Both the position numbers and the translations under genes were made by a program. Shown here piece after piece: positions 57,306 to 64,000 of a stretch of DNA of 64,000 nucleotides (position 1 is the stretch's first letter; the number at the start of each line of letters is the position of its first letter). The notes below the pieces were generated by a model that was not told where the DNA came from, ran no database searches, and saw only the letters and a list, made by a program, of their open reading frames with translations. Source of the DNA: DALYJJ01 sp031969915 (GTDB taxonomy: Bacteria; Acidobacteriota; Terriglobia; Bryobacterales; Bryobacteraceae); NCBI GenBank assembly GCA_031969915.1, contig DALYJJ010000003.1, forward strand, positions 28,115-92,114, written 5' to 3'.

Positions 57306-58655
57306 ATGGAAACGAAACCGGAACTGAAAAGCCTGCGCATCGAACGCGGCAAACGGCGCGCGGACGAGCCGTCGCCGTGGGCTGTGCGCTGGATTTTGGG
57401 GGGCATCATCGTTCTCCTGCTGCTCGGCGCGGGCAACTTCGTCTATAGCCGTATCAACGCCGCCACCGAAGTCGAAGTGCTGCGCGTGACACGCCCCGCG
57501 GCCGGCGCGGCGGCGGTGGGGCCGGTGGTCTTGAACGCTACCGGCTACATCGTGGCGGCACACAAAATCCAAGTCGCCTCGAAGGTGCTCGGCAAAGTAG
57601 CGTGGATCGGCGTCGACAAAGGCGATTCGGTCAAAGAGGGGCAGGTGATCGTCCGCCTGGAGGATGACGAGTATCGCGCCCAACTGCAGCAGGCGCGCGG
57701 CCAGTCGCTGAACCTGGAAGCGCGGCTGCAGGAACTGCTCAACGGATCGCGTCCGGAGGAGATCGAAGTGGCGCGCGCCAACGTCAACCAGGGCAAGGCG
57801 GAACTTCAGAACGCGCAGGTGAACCTGGACCGCACCCGCAAGCTGGTGGCCGAGGGCGTGTTCGCCCGGCAGCAACTGGACGACGCCGTGGCGCGGTTCG
57901 ATTCGCAGGCGGCGCGGGTGGCCGCGCTCGAACGTACGTTCGAACTCGTGAAGATCGGCCCGCGGCAGGAGCAGATCGCCGCCGTTCGCGGGCAGATCGA
58001 ACAGGCCAGGGGAGCGGTCTCGTTCTATGAGACGCAGTTGAAGAATACTGAGATCAAGGCGCCCGTCAGCGGCACGATCCTCGAACGCGGCGTGGAGAAG
58101 GGTGAGTTCGTCACCACCAGCTTCGTCGGTGAGCGCGGCGCCAAGGGCTACGTTGTCACGCTGGCGGATCTCAAGGATCTCGAAGCCGAACTCGACATCA
58201 GCCAGAACGACTTCGCCAAGCTGAAGTGGAGGCAGAAAGCGGTGGTGACCACCGACGCCTACCCGGACAAGAAATACGAAGGGATCATCGACGAGATTTC
58301 GCCCGAAGCGAACCGGCAGAAGGCCACCGTTCAGGTGAAGGTGAAGGTGCTCAATCCGGATGAGTTCCTGCGCCCCGAGATGAACGCGAGCGTGGCGTTC
58401 ATTTCCGACGCACCGTCGCGCACCAGCGCCGCTCCGGAGAAGACCGTGGTGTACATCCCGTCCGGCGCGGTACGCGGCGACTCCGTCTTCGTGATCCTGA
58501 ACGGCAAGGCGGTGAAGCGTCCGGTTCGCACCAGCGGCAGCACGGCGCAAGGGATTCGAGTGGAGGAGGGCCTGATCGGCGGGGAGGACCTCATTCTGAA
58601 TCCGCCGGCGGACTTGAAGGACGGAACCAAAGTAAAACAGAAGGGATCGGCATGA
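57306..58655 (+). CDS. HlyD/MacA-type periplasmic adaptor protein
   Basis: The 449-aa product has an N-terminal membrane anchor (WAVRWILGGIIVLLLLGAGNFVYS, near 24-45) and a lipoyl/barrel-sandwich part (GYIVAAHKIQVASKVLGKVAWIGVDKGDSVKEGQVIVRLEDDEYRAQLQQA). A long alpha-hairpin follows (near 130-230), and then beta-barrel strands (TYPEIKAPVSGTILERGVEKGEF-like: IKAPVSGTILERG). It bridges the permeases to an outer-membrane channel in MacAB-TolC-like efflux. It overlaps the ATPase gene by four bases. Confidence 0.9.
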   Translation: METKPELKSLRIERGKRRADEPSPWAVRWILGGIIVLLLLGAGNFVYSRINAATEVEVLRVTRPAAGAAAVGPVVLNATGYIVAAHKIQVASKVLGKVAWIGVDKGDSVKEGQVIVRLEDDEYRAQLQQARGQSLNLEARLQELLNGSRPEEIEVARANVNQGKAELQNAQVNLDRTRKLVAEGVFARQQLDDAVARFDSQAARVAALERTFELVKIGPRQEQIAAVRGQIEQARGAVSFYETQLKNTEIKAPVSGTILERGVEKGEFVTTSFVGERGAKGYVVTLADLKDLEAELDISQNDFAKLKWRQKAVVTTDAYPDKKYEGIIDEISPEANRQKATVQVKVKVLNPDEFLRPEMNASVAFISDAPSRTSAAPEKTVVYIPSGAVRGDSVFVILNGKAVKRPVRTSGSTAQGIRVEEGLIGGEDLILNPPADLKDGTKVKQKGSA

Positions 58656-59371
58656 GCGAAACGGTCATTGCAACGAGCCAACTCACCAAGGAGTTCATTC
58701 GCGACGAGTTTCACGTGGTCGCGCTGAAGGACGTCGACATCGAGATCCACAAGGGCGAGTTCGTGGCGCTTATGGGGCCTTCCGGGTCGGGCAAGTCCAC
58801 GCTGCTGCACTTGATCGCGGCAATGGACCGCGCCTCGGGCGGTGAGATCCGCGTGCTGAACCAGGACCTCAGGAAGATCAGCGACCGGGCCCTGGCCCAC
58901 TGGCGCAACGTTCACATCGGGTTCATTTTCCAATCGTTCAACCTGATTCCGGTGCTGACCGCGCTGGAGAACGTGGAACTGCCGCTCAAGCTGACCAACC
59001 TGAAGAAGAAGGAACGCATCGAGCACGCCGAGACGGCGCTCAAGCTGGTGGGGCTCGGCGAGCGCATGGGGCACATGCCGCGCCAGCTTTCCGGCGGGCA
59101 GGAGCAACGCGTGGCCATCGCGCGCGCCATCGTCACCGATCCCGACCTGATCCTCGCCGACGAGCCGACCGGAAACCTGGACGCAAACTCCGCGCAGGAA
59201 GTGCTGACCCTGCTGTCGCGCCTGAATCAGGAATTCGGCAAGACGATCATCATGGTGACGCACGACCCGCACGCCGCCCGTTTCGCCTCCAAGGTGCGCT
59301 ATCTCGAAAAGGGCGAACTGCTGCCCGAGGGCCAGGCGCCGGCCGATTGGGCGATACCCGCTAAGGCCTAG
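58652..59371 (+). CDS. MacB/LolD-type ABC ATPase
   Basis: The 239-aa ATPase powers the two FtsX permeases. Walker A is LMGPSGSGKSTLLHLIAAMD near 42; the Q-loop is FIFQSFNLIPVLTALENVELPL; the signature is LSGGQEQRVAIARAI; and Walker B is LILADEPTGNLD. The arrangement is that of the LolD/MacB family, lacking the fused permease of E. coli MacB. Its stop overlaps the stop of the convergent sigma gene by four bases. Confidence 0.94.
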   Translation: MSETVIATSQLTKEFIRDEFHVVALKDVDIEIHKGEFVALMGPSGSGKSTLLHLIAAMDRASGGEIRVLNQDLRKISDRALAHWRNVHIGFIFQSFNLIPVLTALENVELPLKLTNLKKKERIEHAETALKLVGLGERMGHMPRQLSGGQEQRVAIARAIVTDPDLILADEPTGNLDANSAQEVLTLLSRLNQEFGKTIIMVTHDPHAARFASKVRYLEKGELLPEGQAPADWAIPAKA

Positions 59372-59961
59372 TGCCCCGCACCCCGCTGCACTTCCCGGAA
59401 CAGCCAGGCCTTGGCCACCACCCAGTCGCGCTTGACGGTGGCCGGAGAGATGTCGAGCACCTCCGCCGTCTCTTCGATGGTGAGCCCGCTGAAGTAGCGT
59501 AGCTCGACGATCTTCGCCTGCTGGGCATCCATCTGCGAAAGCCCGTTGAGAGCGTCGTCGAGCGCAACCAGATCCAGGTCCTTCTGTTCCGGGGCGCCGA
59601 TCGCTTCATCCAGCGCGAGCGTTAGTGCGCCGCCACCGCGTTTCGCGGTGCGATGCGCGCGCGCGTGATCCACCAGAATCCGGCGGAGCATCTGCGCGGC
59701 GACGCCGAAGAAGTGCGCGCGGTTCTGCCACTGCACGCGGTTCTGGTCCACCAGCCGCAGGTAGGCCTCGTGCACCAAGGCCGTGCCTTGCAGCGTATGA
59801 CCGGCGCGTTCGCGGCGGAGGTAGAAGTCCGCCAACCGCCGCAGCTCGTCGTAGACCAGCGGCATCAGTTGCTCCAGAGCCTGGCGGTTGCCCTTGCTCC
59901 AGTCCACCAGCAACTGAGTCACATTACTTGGCTGTCGCTCCTCTGACATCGGCTTGGACAT
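59368..59961 (-). CDS. ECF sigma factor (acidobacterial ECF-like, PF07638 type)
   Basis: The 197-aa protein has a sigma region 2 (LMPLVYDELRRLADFYLRRERAGHTLQGTALVHEAYLRL) and region 4 with LRYFSGLTIEETAEVLDISPATVKRDWVVAKAWLFREV. It fits the ECF-like sigma class that in Acidobacteria and Planctomycetes accompanies Ser/Thr kinases. An ATG at 59949 (MSEERQPSN) is an alternative start to 59961. It converges on the ABC ATPase gene. Confidence 0.9.
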   Translation of the reverse strand: MSKPMSEERQPSNVTQLLVDWSKGNRQALEQLMPLVYDELRRLADFYLRRERAGHTLQGTALVHEAYLRLVDQNRVQWQNRAHFFGVAAQMLRRILVDHARAHRTAKRGGGALTLALDEAIGAPEQKDLDLVALDDALNGLSQMDAQQAKIVELRYFSGLTIEETAEVLDISPATVKRDWVVAKAWLFREVQRGAGH

Positions 59962-60034
59962 TGTAACAGGAGGGTGCGTTCCCGCTCAGCCGGTGTTTTG
60001 TGCCGGTGCGCCGTGCCGGTGCCAGCGAGAGCGA

Positions 60035-60436
60035 TCAGCCCGCCGACGCGCTCGCGCCTACCAGCGCTTCCGAATCCCTTTGCGTGACGCGTCGCCCGCG
60101 GGTCCGGAACTGGTACCGCATAATGCTTACGGCGGAGGAGAGCTCGTCGGATCGGATGACCTTGCCCGATACGACGAGACTGAGGCCGCACTCATTGTTC
60201 AGCATGGCGGGCCACTCCAGGGCCACCTCAATGTCGCTTCCCGCCGGAAGCGGATTCTCCGCTTCCAAGAGCAACGCCTTACTCGAAATATTGATGGTGC
60301 GGCCGACCCCTGTCTTGAGGTTCCTTCGACCTCGCATGACGCGGTAGGTGACCGGTGTTTCGATCGGGTAGCGTTTCGCTCGACGGCGATCCGCGCCATC
60401 CCGACTACCTCCGAAAAGCTTCATGACCAGTTTCAC
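60035..60436 (-). CDS. PilZ-domain protein (putative c-di-GMP receptor)
   Basis: The product contains RRRAKRYPIETPVTYRV, whose RxxxR fits the PilZ c-di-GMP motif, and GVGRTINISSKALLLEAENPLPAGSDIEVALEW, a PilZ barrel with the (D/N)xSxxG region degenerated to NISSKAL. The GTG at 60436 (VKLVMKLFGGSRDG) is favoured by a GGGAGA 6 bases upstream; ATG at 60424 and an upstream start at 60463 are alternatives. The altered second motif may mean no nucleotide is bound. Confidence 0.78.
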   Translation of the reverse strand: MKLVMKLFGGSRDGADRRRAKRYPIETPVTYRVMRGRRNLKTGVGRTINISSKALLLEAENPLPAGSDIEVALEWPAMLNNECGLSLVVSGKVIRSDELSSAVSIMRYQFRTRGRRVTQRDSEALVGASASAG

Positions 60437-60690
60437 AACAATCTCCCTGCTCCTACGAAGCACGGCTGTTTCGTTTAGCTCCGGTACCGGGTGCCGTAAG
60501 GGCCTCAGTACCGCAAGCGAATGTTCTTAGTACGCTTCCCATTGTAGTCCTGTTTCCGCGGCATCAAAGAGCAAATTTGTTAATGTTTTGCGAAGGTTGC
60601 GGCCGTGGTTGGCAGCCTTGCCGGCAGTTTCGCGGTGGGCGTTTCGTCGAGCGCCCGGGTTATCATGGGTGGACAAGGTATGGCCGCAGA

Positions 60691-61098
60691 GTGAGTACAG
60701 CCAGTGTCCCCGTTCGAACCGAGGACCAAGTACACGGGACCAAGGGGAGCTCCGTCCTCCTGGTTTTGCTGTCGACATTCCTTGGCGCAGCCGCCCAGAT
60801 GTTGATCAAGACGGGCGCCACGTCGCTCAGCCACACCGGCCCGCTCGCGATGCTGACGAACGTCCGTCTTCTGGCGGGCTACACGCTGTACGCCCTGGTC
60901 ACCGGATTGATCATCCTGGCCCTGCGCAAGGGGCAATTGTCGATCCTGTATCCGATCATTTCCCTGACCTACGTCTGGGTGACCATTCTGTCGGTCGTAA
61001 TCCTGAACGAAACCGTCAACCCGTTCAAACTGATTGGCGTGGGCGTCATTGTGCTGGGCGTGGGAGTGTTGGGGTTGGGGAAGGGCGGCTCTCAGTGA
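60691..61098 (+). CDS. SMR/EamA-type small membrane transporter, subunit 1
   Basis: The 135-aa protein (GTG at 60691) has four helices: VLLVLLSTFLGAAAQMLIKTGA, LLAGYTLYALVTGLIILALRKG, SILYPIISLTYVWVTILSVVIL and FKLIGVGVIVLGVGVLGLG. The pattern LxxxxGAxAQMLIKxGA and YPIISLTYVWVTxLSxxxxxE fits the small multidrug resistance / ArnE-ArnF type. The adjacent gene codes a similar protein, so the pair may be a heterodimeric flippase for polyprenyl-linked sugars or another small substrate. Confidence 0.82.
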   Translation: MSTASVPVRTEDQVHGTKGSSVLLVLLSTFLGAAAQMLIKTGATSLSHTGPLAMLTNVRLLAGYTLYALVTGLIILALRKGQLSILYPIISLTYVWVTILSVVILNETVNPFKLIGVGVIVLGVGVLGLGKGGSQ

Positions 61099-61466
61099 AC
61101 CCGGCGGCAGCGCCCGGGACGCCGGTGTCCTCCATGCTGCTGGTGCTGCTGGCATCCTTCATTGGCTCCTTTGGGGCAGTGTTTCTGAAGTCCGGCGCGG
61201 GGCGGCTGCATCGCGACTGGCGAACCCTGGTCTTCAACTACCATCTGGCCGCCGGGGTCGTACTGTTCGTGTTGTCGTCCTACTTCTTCGTGCTCGGAGT
61301 CCGGCACGGCGAACTGACGGTCTTGTACCCGATGGTGGCGCTCGGCTACATCTGGACGCTCTTCTGGTCGAGGCTGTTCTTCGGGGAGCCCCTGACGCGC
61401 ATGAAGTTCCTCGGGATCGGACTCATTTTGGTGGGGATCGCGTTTCTGGGCCTGGGTGGCCGGTAG
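61095..61466 (+). CDS. SMR/EamA-type small membrane transporter, subunit 2
   Basis: The 123-aa product (GTG at 61095) is similar to the preceding protein: SMLLVLLASFIGSFGAVFLKSGAG, AAGVVLFVLSSYFFVLGVRHG, LTVLYPMVALGYIWTLFWSRLFF and MKFLGIGLILVGIAFLGLGG. It overlaps the previous stop by four bases (GTGA), as expected for obligate partner subunits. As in ArnE/ArnF, the two chains differ in length and charge. Confidence 0.8.
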   Translation: MNPAAAPGTPVSSMLLVLLASFIGSFGAVFLKSGAGRLHRDWRTLVFNYHLAAGVVLFVLSSYFFVLGVRHGELTVLYPMVALGYIWTLFWSRLFFGEPLTRMKFLGIGLILVGIAFLGLGGR

Positions 61467-61578
61467 CCGGGGGACAGGGTAAGGGGGAACACGTACTCCC
61501 CTCATTTGCGGGGAGTTTCACGGCCCGGCAAACTCAGATATCCTTGATCGAACGCGCACGACGCGCGCTTGTGCCCCA

Positions 61579-61881
61579 ATGCCCCCACCCTACGAGGATT
61601 CTGAACTCGTTCGGGCGCAGTTCAACCGCTTAGTGCAGGAGTTGTTGCGAGGCAAGCTGCACCGCAACACCTTCCAGCCCTGGGAGATTGAGCTGTTGCT
61701 GGATATTGAGGCCTGCGCCTTGCGACCCTCCGCGCGCCGCGACGCCCTCAAGCGATACCAGAAAGCGGTGGAGCGGCAGATGGAGCGGGGCGACTCCACT
61801 CCGATGAAGCTCTCGGAATACCTGGAACAGCGCCGGATTCGGCGAGAGAACCCGGCGGGGGAAGCGCCGGTGACGCAATAG
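61579..61881 (+). CDS. hypothetical protein, 100 aa
   Basis: No family is recognised. The soluble helical product contains LVQELLRGKLHRNTFQPWEIELLLDIEACALRPSARRDALKRYQKAVERQMERG, a compact helical domain with a basic C-terminus (EYLEQRRIRRENPAG). The combination FQPWEIELLLDIExCxL is one I recall from short acidobacterial proteins. It lies between the transporter pair and the CsgG-like gene. Confidence 0.65.
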   Translation: MPPPYEDSELVRAQFNRLVQELLRGKLHRNTFQPWEIELLLDIEACALRPSARRDALKRYQKAVERQMERGDSTPMKLSEYLEQRRIRRENPAGEAPVTQ

Positions 61882-61980
61882 CTCCCACTCGGAGCCAGCG
61901 CTTGCGGGCGATCTCGCGTATTATGGCGAATGGAGGAGCCTGGGTCGCGCCCGCGCTACCCCGGCGCTGGGGGAAACGAT

Positions 61981-62961
61981 ATGAAACGGACGATCCTGAT
62001 TGTCATGATGGGGTTGGCCTGCTGGACGCCGGCCGGGTTGGGGCAGGCAAAGCGGCGCGTGGCGGTGATGAACTTCGACTACGCGACGGTGCAATCGAGC
62101 GCGGCGGCGATCTTCGGCAATAACCTCGACGTCGGCAAGGGCATCGCCGACATCCTGGTGGATAAGCTGGTGACCGCCGGCACCTACTCGGTGATTGAGC
62201 GGAAGGCGATCGACAAGATCCTGGCCGAGCAGAACTTCTCCAACAGCGACCGTGCCGATCCGGCTTCGGCGGCGAAGATCGGCAAACTGCTGGGAGTGGA
62301 CGCGATCGTGATCGGCAGCATCACCCAGTTCGGCCGGGACGATCGCACCACCAATATCGGCGGCGGCGCGCTGGGCGGCGTCACGGGCCGTTTCGGCCTG
62401 GGCGGGGTCGGGCGGAAGCAGGCCAAGGCGGTAGTGGGCATCAGCGCGCGCCTGGTGAGCACGGATACGGGTGAGATCCTGGCCGTGGCGAGCGGCAAGG
62501 GCGAATCCACTCGCTCGGGGGCCTCGCTGCTGGGCGCGGGCGGCAGTTCGGGCGGCTCCGGGGGCGGAGCGGTGGACATGAACAGTACGAACTTCGCGGA
62601 CACGGTGTTGGGCGAAGCCGTAGGCGCAGCGGTGACCCAGTTGTCGGCCCAGCTCAATCAGAGCTCAGCGAAGATCGTCGCCAAGACGGTGGTGGTGGAC
62701 GGCCTGGTGGCCGACGTCTCGGGCAACCAGATTGTGCTCAACGTGGGGTCGAAAGCGGGCGTGAAGATCGGTGACCGGCTGCAGGTGAAGCGCACGGGGC
62801 GGGAGATTCGGGATCCGGCGAGCGGGAAAGTGATTCGCCGGATGGAACAGACGCTGGGAGAGGTGACGGTCACCGAAGTGGACGAGGTCTCCTCGGTGGG
62901 CGTGTACTCGGGACCGGGTGCGGTGAAGGTCGGAGACGCGGTTCGCACCATCGCGCAGTAG
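61981..62961 (+). CDS. CsgG/HfaB-like secreted protein
   Basis: From the ATG at 61981 the protein has a signal peptide MKRTILIVMMGLACWTPAGLGQ. The CsgG-type part reads RRVAVMNFDYATVQSS...VGKGIADILVDKLVTAGTYSVIERKAIDKILAEQNFSNSDRADPASAAKIGKLLGVDAIVIGSITQFG, the CsgG hallmark pattern. The C-terminal part (from ~230) adds a beta-domain (NQIVLNVGSKAGVKIGDRLQVKR) like that of FlgT/CsgG-associated proteins. The lipobox is lacking, so it may be soluble rather than an outer-membrane pore. It precedes the kinase by 22 bases. Confidence 0.82.
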   Translation: MKRTILIVMMGLACWTPAGLGQAKRRVAVMNFDYATVQSSAAAIFGNNLDVGKGIADILVDKLVTAGTYSVIERKAIDKILAEQNFSNSDRADPASAAKIGKLLGVDAIVIGSITQFGRDDRTTNIGGGALGGVTGRFGLGGVGRKQAKAVVGISARLVSTDTGEILAVASGKGESTRSGASLLGAGGSSGGSGGGAVDMNSTNFADTVLGEAVGAAVTQLSAQLNQSSAKIVAKTVVVDGLVADVSGNQIVLNVGSKAGVKIGDRLQVKRTGREIRDPASGKVIRRMEQTLGEVTVTEVDEVSSVGVYSGPGAVKVGDAVRTIAQ

Positions 62962-62970
62962 CGCCCGGCA

Positions 62971-62977
62971 AAGGAGG
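62971..62977 (+). promoter_or_regulatory. ribosome binding site of the second kinase gene
   Basis: AAGGAGG lies six bases before the ATG at 62984, fixing the start of the truncated kinase gene. Confidence 0.8.
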
Positions 62978-62983
62978 TCCGCC

Positions 62984-64000
62984 ATGGAAGCGGGTCAACG
63001 GATCGGCGATTACGAAGTCCTCCAGGTTCTTGGCGCCGGGGGGATGGGGAAGGTCTACAAGGTCAGGAACGTCCTCTCCGAACGCGTCGAAGCGATGAAG
63101 GTCCTGCTCCCCAACCTGGAGAGCGAGCCCGACCTGGTGGACCGTTTCCTGCGCGAGATCAAGGTGCAGGCGGCTTTGGAGCACCCTAACATCGCGCATC
63201 TGCGGACTGCCGCGCAGGTGAGCGGACAATTGCTGATGATCATGGAGTTCGTTGAGGGCCAGAGCCTGGACGCGCTCCTGAAGAACGGTCCGCTCCCGCC
63301 GGCTGACGCGGTGAACTACGCCTCCCAGGTGCTCTCGGCGCTTGAGTACGCGCATGCTCGCGGCGTCGTTCACCGGGACCTGAAACCGCCGAACATGATG
63401 CTCACGCCGCAAGGCGTGGTGAAGCTCATGGATTTCGGCATCGCGCGCCTGCTGGTGGACCGCAGGCTGACGCAAACCGGGCGCACGCTGGGCTCGCTGT
63501 TCTACATGTCGCCGGAGCAGATCAACGGGACGCCCGATCTCGACGGCCGCAGCGACCTCTACTCACTGGGCATTACGCTCTACGAGCTGGTGACCGGGCG
63601 GCGGCCCTTCCAGGGCGACAGCGACTTCTCCATCATGGCGGCCCACCTGCAGCAACGGCCGCCCGCGCCGGTAGAGTTGGATCCGAACATCCCGGCGGCG
63701 CTCAACGACGCGATCATGGTGGCCATCGCCAAGGATCCCGCGCAGCGGTTCCAGACGGCGATGGCGATGCGGCGGGCACTGGAGAACGTCGCGGGTACGC
63801 TGGCCGTAGCGTCGGCGGCGCCCACCGCGACGGCAACCCCGGCCGCCCCGGCGGCGGCGTTGGTTCCGGAACAGAAGAAGTTCAGCTCGCGCGGGCTCTA
63901 CATCGGCGTCGGTTCGGCGGCCACCATCGTGCTGCTGATTCTGGCGGCCACCCAGTTGCCGAAATTCCTTTCGACGAAGGCGGACGCGCCGGCGAACACC
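62984..64000 (+). CDS. Ser/Thr protein kinase, C-terminally cut by the window
   Basis: At least 339 residues are open from the ATG at 62984 to the end of the window. The kinase domain has LGAGGMGKVYKVRN, VEAMKVLLP (Lys), HRDLKPPNMML, DFGIARLL and SPEQINGTPDLDGRSDLYSLG. An Ala/Pro-rich linker follows, then a membrane helix (GLYIGVGSAATIVLLILAATQLP, near 305). The part outside the membrane lies beyond the window. It follows the CsgG-like gene by 22 bases and is probably co-transcribed with it. Confidence 0.93.
   Translation, partial: MEAGQRIGDYEVLQVLGAGGMGKVYKVRNVLSERVEAMKVLLPNLESEPDLVDRFLREIKVQAALEHPNIAHLRTAAQVSGQLLMIMEFVEGQSLDALLKNGPLPPADAVNYASQVLSALEYAHARGVVHRDLKPPNMMLTPQGVVKLMDFGIARLLVDRRLTQTGRTLGSLFYMSPEQINGTPDLDGRSDLYSLGITLYELVTGRRPFQGDSDFSIMAAHLQQRPPAPVELDPNIPAALNDAIMVAIAKDPAQRFQTAMAMRRALENVAGTLAVASAAPTATATPAAPAAALVPEQKKFSSRGLYIGVGSAATIVLLILAATQLPKFLSTKADAPANT

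Noticed and set aside
1..64000. CRISPR arrays, insertion sequences, prophage genes or integrases of mobile elements
   Set aside because: No regularly spaced repeats, transposases or phage structural genes were seen. The only tyrosine recombinase is a XerC/D-type housekeeping enzyme next to trmFO.

Overview
This window looks like a high-GC chromosomal scaffold from an acidobacterium, most likely the Solibacterales/Bryobacteraceae group. That placement is inferred from gene style, not from a database search. The signs are serine/threonine kinases with C-terminal propeller-like regions, ECF sigma factors of the type seen beside such kinases, HemQ, DUF6807 and CHAD proteins, a very large LptC/LptA-like protein, and many small proteins of a kind I associate with Acidobacteria. 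A run of 10 N at 55798-55807 shows that it is a draft or metagenome-derived scaffold. The envelope is diderm (LptE, LptB, LptC/A). No phage, insertion sequence or CRISPR array was seen, and no stretch of more than about 300 bases lacks a gene.

Layout. 1-9.4 kb: end of a MidA-like methyltransferase gene, a hypothetical, an NCS1 permease, der, a GT39-like membrane glycosyltransferase, then a tightly coupled run psd-pssA-(ASADH-like)-lptE-holA facing rpsT. 9.5-19.9 kb: a lower-GC gene with a HEPN-like RX4H motif, a sigma/anti-sigma-like pair, a GT4 gene with a membrane partner, hemQ, and a leftward set made of a sulfatase-fold protein, a two-domain methyltransferase and a 49-aa membrane microprotein. 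19.8-20.7 kb: a Cys-rich metallothionein-like gene overlapping a MerR regulator gene, both behind a near-textbook MerR operator. 20.7-26.9 kb: a dehydrogenase, small envelope proteins, ruvB-ruvA, rsmE, and a CHAD coding region split by a stop codon.

26.9-33.5 kb: the rpoN-centred cluster in leftward order lptC/A, lptB, rpoN, hpf, rapZ, with a small secreted-protein gene on the opposite strand between lptB and rpoN. 33.6-39.1 kb: a 7Fe-type ferredoxin, a DinG-family helicase divergent from a 727-aa SIR2-domain protein, a GNAT protein and tRNA-Ala(CGC). 39.2-45.2 kb: a methyltransferase, tatA-tatC with unusual Tyr-rich tails, a DUF6807 protein, trmFO and xerC. 45.4-51.6 kb: a glycan biosynthesis and ABC export operon (Wzm-like permease, FkbM methyltransferase, Wzt-like ATPase with C-terminal domain, a Gfo/Idh-SDR fusion and a GT2). 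51.6-64 kb: a kinase with a propeller-like C-terminus, tadA, a MacAB-like efflux operon (two FtsX permeases, adaptor, ATPase), an ECF sigma factor, PilZ, a pair of SMR-like proteins, a CsgG-like protein and the start of a second kinase.

The items most worth a second look are the metallothionein/MerR overlap, the SIR2 protein with an unrecognised 450-residue C-terminus, the HEPN-like gene, the Gfo/Idh-SDR fusion, and an apparent assembly artefact inside the first FtsX permease whose removal restores the reading frame exactly.
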